Of a stretch of DNA of 33,251 bases, positions 7,255-14,593 are shown one piece after another. Made by a program: the position numbers and the translations under genes. The notes beneath the pieces were generated by a model, which was not told the origin of the DNA, made no database searches, and worked only from the letters and a program-made list of their open reading frames with translations. The stretch comes from an uncultured Lachnospiraceae bacterium (GTDB taxonomy: Bacteria; Bacillota; Clostridia; Lachnospirales; Lachnospiraceae), in NCBI GenBank assembly GCA_951800685.1, contig CATOJY010000039.1, forward strand, positions 1 through 33,251, read 5' to 3'. How positions within the stretch are numbered: position 1 is the stretch's first letter; each line of letters begins with the position of its first letter.

Positions 7255-8046
7255 TTAGTCTGCACATTTACGCAGCGTCTTTTTTCTCTTTTCCGGGGTC
7301 ACATTCACAAGGATCAACAACACGAGCACTGTCACAAAAATGAGAGTGGACAGGGCATACATCTCTGGTTTGATTCCTTTTCGTACTTCGGTATAGATCT
7401 TGGTAGACAGTGTGTCTACCCCGGCTCCCTTTGTAAAGTGCGTGATGATAAAATCATCCAGCGACATGGTGAAAGCCATGAGGAAACCGGACAGGATACC
7501 AGGCAGAAGATCCGGAAAGACAACTCTAAAGAAAGCTGTCACCGGAGAAGCCCCAAGATCCAGAGCCGCCTCATAAATACTTGGGTTGAGTTGTTTCATG
7601 CGGGGCATGACGCTTAGGATCACGTAAGGTATATTGAATGTGATATGGGAAAGCAGTATAGTGCCAAGTCCAAACCGAAAGCCGAAGCTGATGAAGAGCA
7701 GCATCAGGGAAATACCCGTCACAATATCAGCATTCAGCATGGGAATATTGGTGATTCCCAACATTACTGTCCGGGTCCGTCTCTTCATGCTGTTCATGGC
7801 GATGCAGGCTATAGTACCGATCACGGTGGCAATCACAGAAGAAAGCAGCGCGATCATCAGCGTATTGCCAAAAGCTTTCAGGATTTCGGCATTATGGAGA
7901 AGCTGTCCATACCATTTAAAGGTAAATCCCCCCCATTTGGCCCTCGTCTTACTGGCATTGAAGGAAAGTACCATCAGGGTACCAATGGGAGCGTAGAGGA
8001 AAAGTACGATCAGGGTAATATAAATCTTTTTTGCTGCGTTTTTCAT
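7255..8046 (-). CDS. potC: Spermidine/putrescine ABC transporter permease PotC
   Basis: The 263-residue integral membrane protein has several hydrophobic helices and the permease EAA loop YEAALDLGASPVTAFFRVVFPDLLPG, which docks on the ATPase. The segment MSLDDFIITHFTKGAGVDTLSTKIY is typical of PotC. Its ATG overlaps the potB stop by 4 nt (ATGA), a sign of translational coupling, and potD begins 25 nt after its end. It forms the channel together with PotB and uses ATP hydrolysis by PotA. The length matches the usual PotC size of about 260. Confidence 0.93.
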   Translation of the reverse strand: MKNAAKKIYITLIVLFLYAPIGTLMVLSFNASKTRAKWGGFTFKWYGQLLHNAEILKAFGNTLMIALLSSVIATVIGTIACIAMNSMKRRTRTVMLGITNIPMLNADIVTGISLMLLFISFGFRFGLGTILLSHITFNIPYVILSVMPRMKQLNPSIYEAALDLGASPVTAFFRVVFPDLLPGILSGFLMAFTMSLDDFIITHFTKGAGVDTLSTKIYTEVRKGIKPEMYALSTLIFVTVLVLLILVNVTPEKRKKTLRKCAD

Positions 8047-8858
8047 AGCATGGATCCCTCCCCCTCCTTGTCAAAAACTGCGGATGCGATCATATTTAGG
8101 ATGATGAACAGCATCAACACTATAGAAAGACCGCTTCCAAGATTCCAGTTGGAAGCCTGTGTAAATTCCTGGTCTATGACATTACCGATCAGCAGGATCT
8201 TGCTGCCGCCCAGCAGAGAGCTGATTACGAAAGTGGTCAGCGCAGGGACAAAGACCATGGAAATACCGCTGATGATACCCGGTATGGAGAGCGGCAGTAT
8301 AATACGGAAAAAGGTATGTAGATTGTCTGCGCCCAGATCCCTGGCAGCATTGATTACATTTTCATCGATCTTAGACAATGCATTATATAAAGGCAGTACC
8401 ATGAAGGGCAGGAAGTTGTAAACCATGCCCAGAATGATGGCGTAAGGGGTATTGATGATATTGATATTTGGCAGGTGAAAAAACGATAAGACATTATTAA
8501 TGACTCCGTTTTTCTCCAGCAATGTCTGCCACGCAAGCGTGCGGAGCAGGAAATTCATCCACATGGGAAGAATGAATATCAATAGGATAAAACTGTGCTG
8601 ACTTACTTTCATATTTGCAAGGATCATGGCTAATGGATAGGCAAGCAGAAAGCAGATCAGTGTACTGATCAGGGAAAGCAGCAGGGAAAGGCGCAGTGCC
8701 TTTGCATGTTCTGCTGTTGCAATCGCCATAATATTGTCTAGAGTAAAAGCGCCTGTTTTGTCAGTCAGTCCATAATAGAAGATCATACACAGCGGTATGA
8801 TGATAAAAATTATGGACCATAGCGTGTAAGGCGCAGATAGCCATTTTTTAGATTTCAA
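8043..8858 (-). CDS. potB: Spermidine/putrescine ABC transporter permease PotB
   Basis: The 271-residue membrane protein starts [25 protein letters not shown], followed by further hydrophobic helices and the EAA-type loop [25 protein letters not shown]. The segment [27 protein letters not shown] is characteristic of PotB. It overlaps the end of potA by 11 nt and the start of potC by 4 nt, so all three should be translated from one message. Together with PotC it forms the transmembrane pathway. Confidence 0.93.
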   Translation of the reverse strand: MKSKKWLSAPYTLWSIIFIIIPLCMIFYYGLTDKTGAFTLDNIMAIATAEHAKALRLSLLLSLISTLICFLLAYPLAMILANMKVSQHSFILLIFILPMWMNFLLRTLAWQTLLEKNGVINNVLSFFHLPNINIINTPYAIILGMVYNFLPFMVLPLYNALSKIDENVINAARDLGADNLHTFFRIILPLSIPGIISGISMVFVPALTTFVISSLLGGSKILLIGNVIDQEFTQASNWNLGSGLSIVLMLFIILNMIASAVFDKEGEGSML

Positions 8859-9921
8859 TTGCCACCGCCTCCTCGTCTTCTGATGCCGGTTTGTTCATGA
8901 TCTGGATATTGTAAGGATCGACTTTGATCCCAACCTTTTCGCCAACCGGATGCAGAGATGTAGAATGTACCAGCCATTCAAAGCCGCCTGCCATGACTTC
9001 CATTTCATAATGGACGCCTTTGAAAATCAGATGGGTAACAATCCCGTCTAAGCTGCCCTGGGAGGGCGTTGTCAGTTCTACGTCTTCCGGGCGGATAACC
9101 ACATCTACCGGTTTATTATGACCGAATCCAGTGTCTACGCAGGCAAACCGGGCTCCCAGGATATTGACCAGTTTATCCTCAATCATCACAGCGGAGATGA
9201 TGTTGCTGTCCCCTATAAAATCGGCAACAAAGGCATTTTCGGGTTCGTTATAGATAGACTCAGGTGTGCCGATCTGCTGGATATAGCCCTGGTTCATGAC
9301 GACGATCGTATCGGACATGGTGAGTGCTTCTTCCTGGTCATGGGTAACGTAGACGAAAGTAATACCCAACTCATTTTTCATGCGGATTAGTTCATACTGC
9401 ATTTCCTGGCGTAGTTTCAGATCCAGTGCACCTAGAGGTTCGTCTAAGAGCAGCACCTTTGGTTCATTAACGATCGCACGGGCAATGGCAATGCGCTGCT
9501 GCTGGCCTCCGCTTAGGGAGTCCGGCATACGGTTTTCGTAGCCTTCCAGGTTGACAAGTTTCAAAGCGTAGCGGATTTTATCTGCGATATAGGCTTTGGA
9601 TTTCTTCTTGATCTTTAGGCCGAAGGCTATATTCTCAGCGATATTCATATGGGTAAAAAGAGCATATTTCTGGAAAACGGTGTTGAGAGGCCGTAGATTC
9701 GGCGGAAGATTCGTGATATCCCGTCCATCGAAAATAACACTGCCGGTATCTGGCGTGGCAAAGCCGCCCAGAATGCGAAGGGTAGTGGTTTTGCCACAGC
9801 CGCTTGGCCCTAGCAGCGTGACAAATTCATTCTCATGGATGGTAAGATTCAGCTCGTCTAATACCATTTGTCCGTCAAAGGATTTGGAGATATTATTGAA
9901 GTGGATCAATTCTTTGGACAT
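8848..9921 (-). CDS. potA: Spermidine/putrescine ABC transporter ATP-binding protein PotA
   Basis: The 357-residue protein contains all ABC ATPase motifs in order: Walker [10 protein letters not shown] (38-46), Q-loop Gln84, signature LSGGQ (136-140), Walker B VLLLDE (156-161) and switch His194 in YVTHDQEEA. Residues from about 240 onward form the regulatory TOBE-like domain typical of PotA/MalK-type ATPases. ATG at 9921 is preceded by GGAGGATAACG. It powers polyamine import at the inner face of the membrane. It is the first transporter gene, 66 nt downstream of the regulator gene in the same orientation. Confidence 0.95.
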   Translation of the reverse strand: MSKELIHFNNISKSFDGQMVLDELNLTIHENEFVTLLGPSGCGKTTTLRILGGFATPDTGSVIFDGRDITNLPPNLRPLNTVFQKYALFTHMNIAENIAFGLKIKKKSKAYIADKIRYALKLVNLEGYENRMPDSLSGGQQQRIAIARAIVNEPKVLLLDEPLGALDLKLRQEMQYELIRMKNELGITFVYVTHDQEEALTMSDTIVVMNQGYIQQIGTPESIYNEPENAFVADFIGDSNIISAVMIEDKLVNILGARFACVDTGFGHNKPVDVVIRPEDVELTTPSQGSLDGIVTHLIFKGVHYEMEVMAGGFEWLVHSTSLHPVGEKVGIKVDPYNIQIMNKPASEDEEAVAIEI

Positions 9922-9987
9922 GGACGTTATCCTCCGTAAAATATATTTTGCAGCATTTTGCTTTGCTGCCTATGGCTGGAGATCTGC

Positions 9988-10548
9988 CTAGAAGTTAGGC
10001 GGTGTGCTGACCCAAAGGAATACAGCGCCGCTTTTGCTGCCAGCTTTGATATAGTGTTCTGAGTTAGGGGTATAATAGAAGGCTTCTCCCTTCTTGGCCT
10101 TCATGCTGCGGTTTCCGATCACGATGGTGACAGCGCCTGAAAGGATATAGCCGAATTCTTCTCCTTCATGAGGCTGGTCCGGATAGGTGGAGCCGCCTGG
10201 TTCTAAGGTGACGCGAATGGGTTCCATCATATTCTTCTGTGCGTTTGGGATGATCCATTCTACTTTATTGTGCAGTTCGGTATCTGTCTTCTGGAAGAAG
10301 TCTTCATTGGAAAAGACGATCTGCTCATCGTCGTCATCATTGAAGAAATTTTTCAGGTTTGTGCCAAGACACTGTAAAATATCGATCAGGGTAGCGATGG
10401 ACGGTGAAGTCAGGTCATTTTCCAACTGGCTTATAAAACCCTTGGATAATTCACAACGGTCAGCCAGTTCTTCCTGTGTCAGTCCTTTTTGGTTCCGCAG
10501 TTCTCTGATCTTACTGCCAATCTCCATGCGGCTGGAATTACTGTCCAT
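9988..10548 (-). CDS. XRE-family regulator with C-terminal cupin domain, probable polyamine-operon regulator
   Basis: The 186-residue protein has an N-terminal helix-turn-helix (IGSKIRELRNQKGLTQEELADRCELSKGFISQLEN) and a C-terminal cupin (PDQPHEGEEFGYILSGAVTIVIGN, then GEAFYYTPNSEHYIKAGS), the same architecture as PuuR-type regulators of polyamine genes. The cupin may sense a small ligand such as a polyamine. I prefer ATG at 10548; an in-frame ATG at 10575 has no ribosome-binding site, while the chosen one has a weak purine-rich AAAAGAG. It is the first gene of the pot operon, downstream of a strong promoter that carries a palindrome, which suggests autoregulation. The polyamine link is contextual. 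Confidence 0.85.
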   Translation of the reverse strand: MDSNSSRMEIGSKIRELRNQKGLTQEELADRCELSKGFISQLENDLTSPSIATLIDILQCLGTNLKNFFNDDDDEQIVFSNEDFFQKTDTELHNKVEWIIPNAQKNMMEPIRVTLEPGGSTYPDQPHEGEEFGYILSGAVTIVIGNRSMKAKKGEAFYYTPNSEHYIKAGSKSGAVFLWVSTPPNF

Positions 10549-10606
10549 AATGATTCGTCTCTTTTCTGTGATCATTTGTATCTGTACTCAGTCATAATAA
10601 ACTCAA

Positions 10607-10620
10607 AGTTTACTAAAACT
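10607..10620. promoter_or_regulatory. Palindromic operator candidate for the XRE-cupin regulator
   Basis: AGTTT (10607-10611) and AAACT (10616-10620) form a perfect inverted repeat around ACTA, just downstream of the -10 on the minus strand. A second, wider pair, ACTCA (10601-10605) and TGAGT (10631-10635), frames it. The position fits repression by blocking elongation or open-complex formation. Confidence 0.45.
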
Positions 10621-10638
10621 AAACAGACACTGAGTCTC

Positions 10639-10666
10639 ATTATACAAAAAAGAAGTGGTATGTCAA
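10639..10666 (-). promoter_or_regulatory. Near-consensus sigma-A promoter of the regulator-pot operon
   Basis: On the minus strand a perfect TTGACA (10666-10661) and a perfect TATAAT (10644-10639) are separated by 16 bp. Transcription should begin around 10632 and give a leader of about 85 nt before the ATG at 10548. Confidence 0.85.
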
Positions 10667-10684
10667 TGGTATTTTTAAAAATAA

Positions 10685-10707
10685 AATCATTTTTTATGAA
10701 AATGATT
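10685..10707. promoter_or_regulatory. Inverted repeat overlapping the lactonase -35 region
   Basis: Arms AATCATTTT (10685-10693) and AAAATGATT (10699-10707) are perfectly complementary around TTATG. The right arm ends inside the -35 hexamer of the divergent plus-strand promoter. The site looks like a repressor operator; which protein binds is unknown. Confidence 0.45.
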
Positions 10708-10734
10708 AACATAGCTGTAAATTTGTGATAAAAT
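10706..10734 (+). promoter_or_regulatory. Candidate sigma-A promoter of the lactonase-family gene
   Basis: TTAACA (10706-10711) and TAAAAT (10729-10734) are 17 bp apart. The leader to the start codon is about 115 nt, in which I see no recognisable riboswitch. Confidence 0.5.
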
Positions 10735-10857
10735 CAACTCAAATACTGCGTTGAGATAGTCCTAAATCTGGGCTTGTGCTGCTGCAGGGAATAATCTTGT
10801 TCTTGCGGCAATAAACAGGGACCTGGGACAAAACGATAAGAAAGGCATGGTTTGGAT

Positions 10858-11919
10858 ATGAGTCAGGGTAAATATGTAGCATACGTTTCAACCTATACCG
10901 TGGGCAATGTAGATAAATACGGCATCAAGATCTATGATGTAGATATGAAGAATGGCCGTTTGATCGAGAAGAACCAGGTGAAGATTACCAATTCTTCTTA
11001 TATTACGATTTCCCATAATAAAAAATTTCTGTATTCCATCACTGATTTCGGAGTGGAATCTTATAGGATTATGCAAAATGGGGAGTTGGAGGTCATTAAC
11101 GCAGGCAGCATCAATGGTATGCGTGGGTGCTATCTGTCTACAGATTATGAGGACAGGTTTCTATTTGTAGGCGGTTATCATGATGGGAAGATCACAGTAC
11201 TCAGGCTGCGGGAAGATGGCGGCGTTGCGGAGATTACGGATGAGATTTACCATAAGGGTCTTGGCAGTATTGCGGAACGTAATTTCAGACCTCATGTCAA
11301 CTGTGTTAAGATGACAAGAGACAACCATTATCTGTGTGCGGCTGATCTTGGATTGGATCATGTCAATGTGTACCGGCTTGACCATAAGAATGGGAAACTG
11401 CGTCCGATTGATATGGTCAGGAGTGAGCAGGAGTCGGCACCACGTCATTTGAAGTTTTCCAGCGATGGAAGATATATGTATATTGTGCATGAGCTAAAGA
11501 ATTATATTGATGTCTATACGTATGAAGAGGTAGATGGTAATCCGGAGTTTGAGAAGATACAGACGATCTCTACACTGAATGATTATCATGCGGGGGGATC
11601 GGCTGCCAGTGCGTTGAACATTTCTGAGGATTTCCAGTATGTGGTAAGTTCCAATGCCGGGGATAACAGCGCAGTTATTTACCGTGTGGATCAGGAGACA
11701 GGAATGCTTTCGAAGATACTTTGCCTGCCGGTCAGCGGTGATTATCCGAAGGATGCGAATCTGTTCCCGGATAACAGACATCTGGTTTCCCTGAATCATG
11801 AGTCAGACACGATGACGTTCTTTAACGTGGATCTGGAAAACGGGCTTCTTGTCATGAATGGCAGGGAAATAAAGGTAAACCAGCCAAACTGTATTATTTT
11901 CCATCAAATTGAAGAATGA
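10858..11919 (+). CDS. Lactonase (6-phosphogluconolactonase-like) beta-propeller protein
   Basis: The 353-residue protein consists of repeated strand-rich units: YVAYVSTYTVGNVDKYGIKIYDVD at the start, then YITISHNKKFLYSI, CVKMTRDNHYLCAADLGLDHVNVYRLD, HLKFSSDGRYMYIVHELKNYIDVY and DANLFPDNRHLVSLNHESDTMTFF. These are the blades of the seven-bladed propeller of the lactonase family (YbhE/Pgl type). If active it would open 6-phosphogluconolactone, but many family members have unknown substrates, so the pathway is uncertain. The ATG at 10858 is 12 nt from AAAGG; a TTG at 10852 with better spacing is an alternative that adds two residues. It is divergent from the pot operon and lies 60 nt upstream of spoIVA. 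Confidence 0.8.
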   Translation: MSQGKYVAYVSTYTVGNVDKYGIKIYDVDMKNGRLIEKNQVKITNSSYITISHNKKFLYSITDFGVESYRIMQNGELEVINAGSINGMRGCYLSTDYEDRFLFVGGYHDGKITVLRLREDGGVAEITDEIYHKGLGSIAERNFRPHVNCVKMTRDNHYLCAADLGLDHVNVYRLDHKNGKLRPIDMVRSEQESAPRHLKFSSDGRYMYIVHELKNYIDVYTYEEVDGNPEFEKIQTISTLNDYHAGGSAASALNISEDFQYVVSSNAGDNSAVIYRVDQETGMLSKILCLPVSGDYPKDANLFPDNRHLVSLNHESDTMTFFNVDLENGLLVMNGREIKVNQPNCIIFHQIEE

Positions 11920-11932
11920 CCAGAATAGATAA

Positions 11933-11976
11933 AAATCCTTCTGCATATACATTTATAAGTATAAGCAGGAGGATTT
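11933..11976. promoter_or_regulatory. Large inverted repeat that contains the spoIVA ribosome-binding site
   Basis: AAATCCTTCTGC (11933-11944) pairs with GCAGGAGGATTT (11965-11976) with a single G-U pair, and after one mismatch TATAC (11946-11950) pairs with GTATA (11959-11963). The AGGAGG of spoIVA (11967-11972) is in the 3' arm, so RNA that contains both arms would hide it. There is no T-run on the plus strand. On the minus strand TTTTT follows, but no minus-strand gene ends here. Confidence 0.7.
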
Positions 11977-11979
11977 CTT

Positions 11980-13467
11980 ATGGACTTTTTACAGAATAAT
12001 ACATATGACCTGTACAAAGATATACAGCTGCGCACAGGAGGAGAAATATATCTGGGCGTGGTGGGACCGGTCAGGACTGGCAAATCGACTTTTATTAAGC
12101 GGTTTATGAACCTGTTGGTACTGCCTTTTATGGAAGACGAAAATGAAAAGGAACGGGCACAGGATGAAATGCCTCAGAGTGCGGGAGGAAGAACAGTCAC
12201 TACGACAGAGCCAAAGTTTATACCTAAGGAAGCGGCGCAGATCCGGCTGGGCACGGATATAGAGGTGAAAATCCGTCTGATTGACTGTGTGGGATATATG
12301 GTGGATGGGGCCGCCGGACACATGGAAGAGGATGTAGAACGGATGGTAAAGACGCCTTGGTCGGCAGAGGAGATCCCGTTTACAAAAGCGGCGGAAATCG
12401 GTACCCGTAAGGTAATCAAAGACCATTCTACGATTGGTATTGTAGTGACTTGTGATGGTTCTTTCGGAGAACTTGGAAGAGATAATTTCCTGGAGGCAGA
12501 GGAGCGCACGATCACGGAACTGCAGACATTGGGCAAACCTTTTATTGTACTGCTTAATTCTGCAAGGCCTTACGCAGAAGAAACCAGGATGCTGGCAGAT
12601 GAGATCAGCGAGAGACATCAGGTCACTGTGATGCCGGTGAACTGCGAGCAGCTTAAGCGGGAGGATATCAATCATATCATGGAAAATATTCTTTATGAAT
12701 TTCCGTTGACCATGATTGAGTTCTATATGCCCAAATGGGTGGAAATGCTTCCCTATGATCACAAAATGAAGCAGGATATCATTGTACAGATCAAAAATCT
12801 GATGGGAAACTTAAGCAGCATCCGTGATATCACTGCAGGGACATTCATGCCTGAGAGCGAGTATATCAAAAAATGCAAACTGGATGGAATCAATATGTCC
12901 GACGGCAGCGTGAGGATTCTTCTGGATGTAGATGATTCCTACTATTATGAAATGATCAGTGATTTGGTTGGGGAGACAGTTGGAAGTGAATACCAGATGC
13001 TTGCTATGCTGAAGGAAATGGCGAAAATGAAGCGTGAGTATGTGAAGGTGCTTCATGCCCTGGAATCTGTCCGCTATAAAGGATATGGTGTGGTGATGCC
13101 TGACCGGGAGGAGATCATGTTAGAGAAGCCGGAACTGATCCGGCAGGGGAATAAATTTGGGGTAAAGATCAAGGCAGAAAGTCCCAGCATTCATATGATC
13201 AAAGCAAGTATTGAGACGGAGATCTCTCCGATCGTCGGGACGGAGGAGCAGGCTAGAGATCTGATTCAGTTTATATCGGATACGGAGACAAGTGAAGAAG
13301 GTATCTGGGAAACAAATATTTTCGGCAAGTCGGTAGAACAGCTTGTGAATGACGGGATTACAGGCAAGATCTCTATGATCAACGAGGAAAGCCAGATTAA
13401 ACTGCAGGAAACCATGCAGAAGATTGTGAATGATTGTAATGGCGGAATGGTTTGTATCATTATCTGA
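11980..13467 (+). CDS. spoIVA: Stage IV sporulation protein A, coat morphogenetic ATPase
   Basis: The 495-residue product closely follows B. subtilis SpoIVA (492 residues) from YKDIQLRTGGEIYLGVVGPV onward. The Walker A motif GPVRTGKS lies at 29-36 (Lys35), with DCVGYMVDGA as the switch region and AAEIGTRKVIKDHSTIGIVV after it. The C-terminal segment (GNKFGVKIKAESPSIHMIKASIETEISPI) is also conserved, and the protein ends CNGGMVCIII like other SpoIVA C-termini needed for localisation. SpoIVA polymerises with ATP on the outer forespore membrane of the mother cell and forms the base of the spore coat. In Bacillus it is under sigma-E control. ATG at 11980 has AGGAGG at 7-nt spacing, inside an inverted repeat. 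A strong terminator follows. Confidence 0.97.
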   Translation: MDFLQNNTYDLYKDIQLRTGGEIYLGVVGPVRTGKSTFIKRFMNLLVLPFMEDENEKERAQDEMPQSAGGRTVTTTEPKFIPKEAAQIRLGTDIEVKIRLIDCVGYMVDGAAGHMEEDVERMVKTPWSAEEIPFTKAAEIGTRKVIKDHSTIGIVVTCDGSFGELGRDNFLEAEERTITELQTLGKPFIVLLNSARPYAEETRMLADEISERHQVTVMPVNCEQLKREDINHIMENILYEFPLTMIEFYMPKWVEMLPYDHKMKQDIIVQIKNLMGNLSSIRDITAGTFMPESEYIKKCKLDGINMSDGSVRILLDVDDSYYYEMISDLVGETVGSEYQMLAMLKEMAKMKREYVKVLHALESVRYKGYGVVMPDREEIMLEKPELIRQGNKFGVKIKAESPSIHMIKASIETEISPIVGTEEQARDLIQFISDTETSEEGIWETNIFGKSVEQLVNDGITGKISMINEESQIKLQETMQKIVNDCNGGMVCIII

Positions 13468-13482
13468 AAAATCTTATGTACG

Positions 13483-13505
13483 CGGACTCTTCGGAGTCCG
13501 TTTCT
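13483..13505 (+). terminator. Intrinsic terminator after spoIVA
   Basis: CGGACTC (13483-13489) and GAGTCCG (13494-13500) enclose a TTCG tetraloop, followed by TTTCT. It is 15 nt after the spoIVA stop. Confidence 0.75.
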
Positions 13506-13630
13506 CTATATTTATAATAAAATTTCTTTGCTTTTTTGAGTTGTCGCAGCAAAGCAAGCGAATCCCACAAACGTGTTCTGTTCGTTTTGTTGTCGTTTTG
13601 TATAAAAAAGATGTCAGAATCTTTTTCGTA

Positions 13631-13639
13631 TGATATAAT
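13631..13639 (+). promoter_or_regulatory. Extended -10 promoter of the purine nucleoside phosphorylase gene
   Basis: TGATATAAT gives a consensus TATAAT (13634-13639) with TGA directly upstream. The -35 at about 17 bp (13611-13616, ATGTCA) is poor, which extended -10 promoters tolerate. Confidence 0.6.
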
Positions 13640-13689
13640 AGGACGAAAAGAAAGCGGAATCTGATCAGAATAGAAAGGTGGTAAAGGAA

Positions 13690-14511
13690 ATGAATCCTGT
13701 ATATGAAAAACTTTTAAAATGTTATGAATGTTATAAGGCAAAGATTGATTTTGAACCGAAAGTGGCGGTGGTTCTCGGCTCTGGTCTTGGTAATTTTGCC
13801 AAAGTAGTAGATGTGAAAGCAGAGCTTCCCTACAGTGAGATCGAGGGATTTCCGGTATCTACGGTGCCTGGACATGCCGGCAAGTTTATCTTCGGGTATA
13901 TCAATAAGGTTCCTGTTGTGCTGATGCAGGGCCGGGTGCATTATTATGAGGGTTATCCAATCACGGATGTGGTGCTTCCCACCAGGCTGATGAAGATGAT
14001 GGGTGCTAAAATCTTGTTTCTGACAAATGCATCGGGCGGAATCAATCCGGCGTTCCATGCGGGTAGTCTGATGCTGATCAAGGATCATATTTCCCTGTTT
14101 GCACCGAATCCCCTGATTGGGGCGAATGTAGAGGAACTTGGAACGAGATTCCCGGATATGTCCCATGTTTATGATGAAGATCTGCAGGAGATCATTGTAA
14201 ATACGGCGAAGGATAACGGGATTGAGCTTTTTGAAGGCATTTATGCACAGCTTACAGGACCTTCCTTCGAGTCCCCGGCAGAGATTCAGATGCTGCATAA
14301 GCTGGGGGTCAGCGCGGTCGGTATGAGTACTGTGGTGGAGGCGATTGCGGCTAACCATATGGGCATGAAAATCTGTGGGGTATCTTGTGTCAGCAATCTG
14401 GCAGCAGGCATGAACAGTGCGCCGTTGACCCATGAGGAAGTGCAGGAAGCGGCGAATGCAGTTGCGCCGAAATTTGAGAAACTGTTAGTAGAGTCGATTA
14501 CGAAGTTCTAA
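13690..14511 (+). CDS. Purine-nucleoside phosphorylase (trimeric type)
   Basis: The 273-residue protein matches the PupG/PunA type: VAVVLGSGLGNFA (phosphate loop, 26-37), EGFPVSTVPGHAGKF, LMQGRVHYYEGY, LTNASGGINPAFHAGSLMLIKDHI, GPSFESPAEIQM and VGMSTVVEAI. It cleaves inosine, guanosine and deoxy forms with phosphate to free base and (deoxy)ribose 1-phosphate in the cytoplasm. I chose ATG at 13690 with AAGGTGG at 7-8 nt; a GTG at 13678 in frame overlaps that ribosome-binding site. The next gene is an MTA/SAH deaminase 82 nt downstream with no terminator between, so the two probably act in sequence: deamination of adenosine-type nucleosides, then phosphorolysis. Confidence 0.93.
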   Translation: MNPVYEKLLKCYECYKAKIDFEPKVAVVLGSGLGNFAKVVDVKAELPYSEIEGFPVSTVPGHAGKFIFGYINKVPVVLMQGRVHYYEGYPITDVVLPTRLMKMMGAKILFLTNASGGINPAFHAGSLMLIKDHISLFAPNPLIGANVEELGTRFPDMSHVYDEDLQEIIVNTAKDNGIELFEGIYAQLTGPSFESPAEIQMLHKLGVSAVGMSTVVEAIAANHMGMKICGVSCVSNLAAGMNSAPLTHEEVQEAANAVAPKFEKLLVESITKF

Positions 14512-14593
14512 AAGATAATGGACCAAAGACGCCTGGAAACAGAGCATGCATCATAGAAGATCAGGAAAGTCCAGATGGAAAGGTACGAAGAGT

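Noticed and set aside
7645..8421. Long plus-strand ORF across the potC/potB junction
   Set aside because: It lies opposite two well-supported permease genes; its composition is low-complexity and it lacks a ribosome-binding site.
11933..11976. Plain intrinsic terminator for the lactonase gene
   Set aside because: There is no T-run on the plus strand after the stem, and the 3' arm holds the spoIVA ribosome-binding site.
11989..12762. Long minus-strand ORF inside spoIVA
   Set aside because: It is the reverse of a conserved sporulation gene and encodes a Cys/His-rich sequence typical of antisense translation.
13468..13680. Purine riboswitch upstream of PNP
   Set aside because: I see no purine-aptamer core or typical three-way junction; the region holds only a terminator and a promoter.
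13714..14433. Minus-strand ORF opposite purine nucleoside phosphorylase
   Set aside because: The plus frame shows all PNP motifs; the antisense frame shows none.
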